Assembly: GCA_934754975.1 (NCBI GenBank)
Contig: CAKVKI010000194.1
Coordinates: 1-5,129 of the forward strand
Direction of reading: 5' to 3'
DNA length: 5,129 nucleotides
DNA from: an uncultured Alistipes sp.
Lineage (GTDB): Bacteria; Bacteroidota; Bacteroidia; Bacteroidales; Rikenellaceae
Shown here: positions 4,556 through 5,129 of the stretch, piece by piece
Layout: the number at the start of each line of letters is the position of its first letter
Position numbering within the stretch: the stretch's first letter is position 1
Translations under genes and position numbers: made by a program
The notes under the pieces: model-generated
The model's database searches: none
What the model was told of the DNA's origin: nothing
What the model saw: the letters and a program-made list of their open reading frames with translations, nothing else

Positions 4556-5129
4556 CTACTCCCACTCGATCGTTGCGGGCGGTTTCGAGGAGATGTCATA
4601 GACTACGCGGTTTACCCCCTTGACCTTGTTGATGATGTCGTTCGACACATTGGCCAAAAACTCGTAAGGCAGGTGTACCCAGTCGGCGGTCATTCCGTCC
4701 GTGGAAGCCACGGCGCGCAGCGCGACACAGCTTTCGTAGGTACGTTCGTCGCCCATGACGCCCACGCTCTTTACCGGCAGCAGAATAGCGCCCGCCTGCC
4801 AGACCTTGTCGTAAAGACCCGCATCGCGCATGGCGTCGATATAAATCTTGTCCACGTTCTGCAGAATCTCGACCTTCTCGGGCGTAATATCACCCAGAAT
4901 ACGGATGGCAAGACCCGGACCGGGGAAAGGATGACGGCCTATCAGCTGCTCGGAAATACCGAGCGAACGTCCTACGCGGCGCACTTCGTCCTTGAAGAGC
5001 AGGCGCAGCGGCTCGACGATCCGCAGGTTCATCTTCTCGGGCAGGCCGCCGACGTTGTGGTGCGACTTGATCGTAGCCGAAGGACCGTTCACCGATACCG
5101 ACTCGATCACGTCGGGATAGATCGTACCC
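4556..5129 (-). CDS. guaA: GMP synthase (glutamine-hydrolysing), C-terminal part
   Basis: The last 190 residues of GuaA are visible; the frame continues beyond the right edge, and the family is usually a little over 500 residues. GuaA converts XMP to GMP, using ATP to adenylate XMP and ammonia from its glutamine amidotransferase domain; it is cytoplasmic. The fragment opens with [10 protein letters not shown], the end of the ATP-pyrophosphatase domain, then [10 protein letters not shown] (21-30 of the fragment) and the C-terminal dimerisation domain. Diagnostic motifs are [14 protein letters not shown] (66-79), [13 protein letters not shown] (120-132) and the invariant C-terminus KPPATIEWE, part of the region that contacts XMP in the family. 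All look intact. The GTG at 5110 is an internal valine (PDVIES), not the start. It converges on the transporter gene and ends before the shared hairpin at 4477-4514. Confidence 0.98.
   Translation of the reverse strand, partial: GTIYPDVIESVSVNGPSATIKSHHNVGGLPEKMNLRIVEPLRLLFKDEVRRVGRSLGISEQLIGRHPFPGPGLAIRILGDITPEKVEILQNVDKIYIDAMRDAGLYDKVWQAGAILLPVKSVGVMGDERTYESCVALRAVASTDGMTADWVHLPYEFLANVSNDIINKVKGVNRVVYDISSKPPATIEWE

Noticed and set aside
3223..4623. 466-codon plus-strand frame overlapping the transporter gene
   Set aside because: It is an arginine/histidine-rich shadow frame with no membrane helices, and it runs past the shared terminator into the antisense of guaA.
5099..5110. GTG at 5110 as the guaA start codon
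   Set aside because: The frame continues upstream as GTIYPD, which is conserved GuaA sequence, so the GTG is an internal valine and the gene is cut by the window edge.

Overview
The window looks like chromosomal DNA from a Bacteroidota (Bacteroidales) bacterium, and an Alistipes/Rikenellaceae-like gut lineage would fit. The signs are Bacteroidota-type promoter cores (TAnnTTTG) ahead of two genes, weak or absent Shine-Dalgarno sequences, GC-rich coding DNA, and protein types common in that group: a GxDLY-domain SGNH hydrolase and a UhpC-like transporter ending in a GLQDVASGW-type helix. This is inference from motifs; no database search was possible.

Bases 1-900 form a compositionally different, AT-richer strip. 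It holds the 3' end of an unrecognised gene (1-144, +), a probable terminator (252-281), a small two-helix membrane ORF with a damaged or non-ATG 5' end (313-513, -), a possible 51-codon acidic ORF (557-712, -), and about 190 bases with no convincing gene. It reads like the edge of an accessory or decaying segment.

From about 900 onward the DNA is GC-rich and ordered. A stand-alone DEDDh 3'-5' exonuclease (905-1399, -) is transcribed away from a secreted SGNH hydrolase (1809-2897, +). The 409-base gap between them holds a TAnnTTTG core for each gene and, on the minus strand, a third core followed about 100 bases later by a textbook intrinsic terminator. That arrangement is a candidate independent small RNA. 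The same gap contains several CCGG-centred palindromes upstream of the hydrolase promoter. A 14-bp perfect hairpin ends the hydrolase unit. Next comes a 457-residue OPA-family (organophosphate:phosphate antiporter) MFS transporter (3080-4453, +), most like UhpC/GlpT. It converges on guaA, whose 3' third is present (4556-5129, -). A 14-bp perfect hairpin between these two genes probably serves both.

Functionally these are separate transcription units: nucleic-acid processing (exonuclease), exported ester hydrolysis probably on glycans (SGNH), sugar- or glycerol-phosphate uptake (MFS) and GMP synthesis (guaA). No defence island, CRISPR array, tRNA or complete mobile element is visible. The least explained features are the putative ~97-nt RNA and the 1-900 strip.
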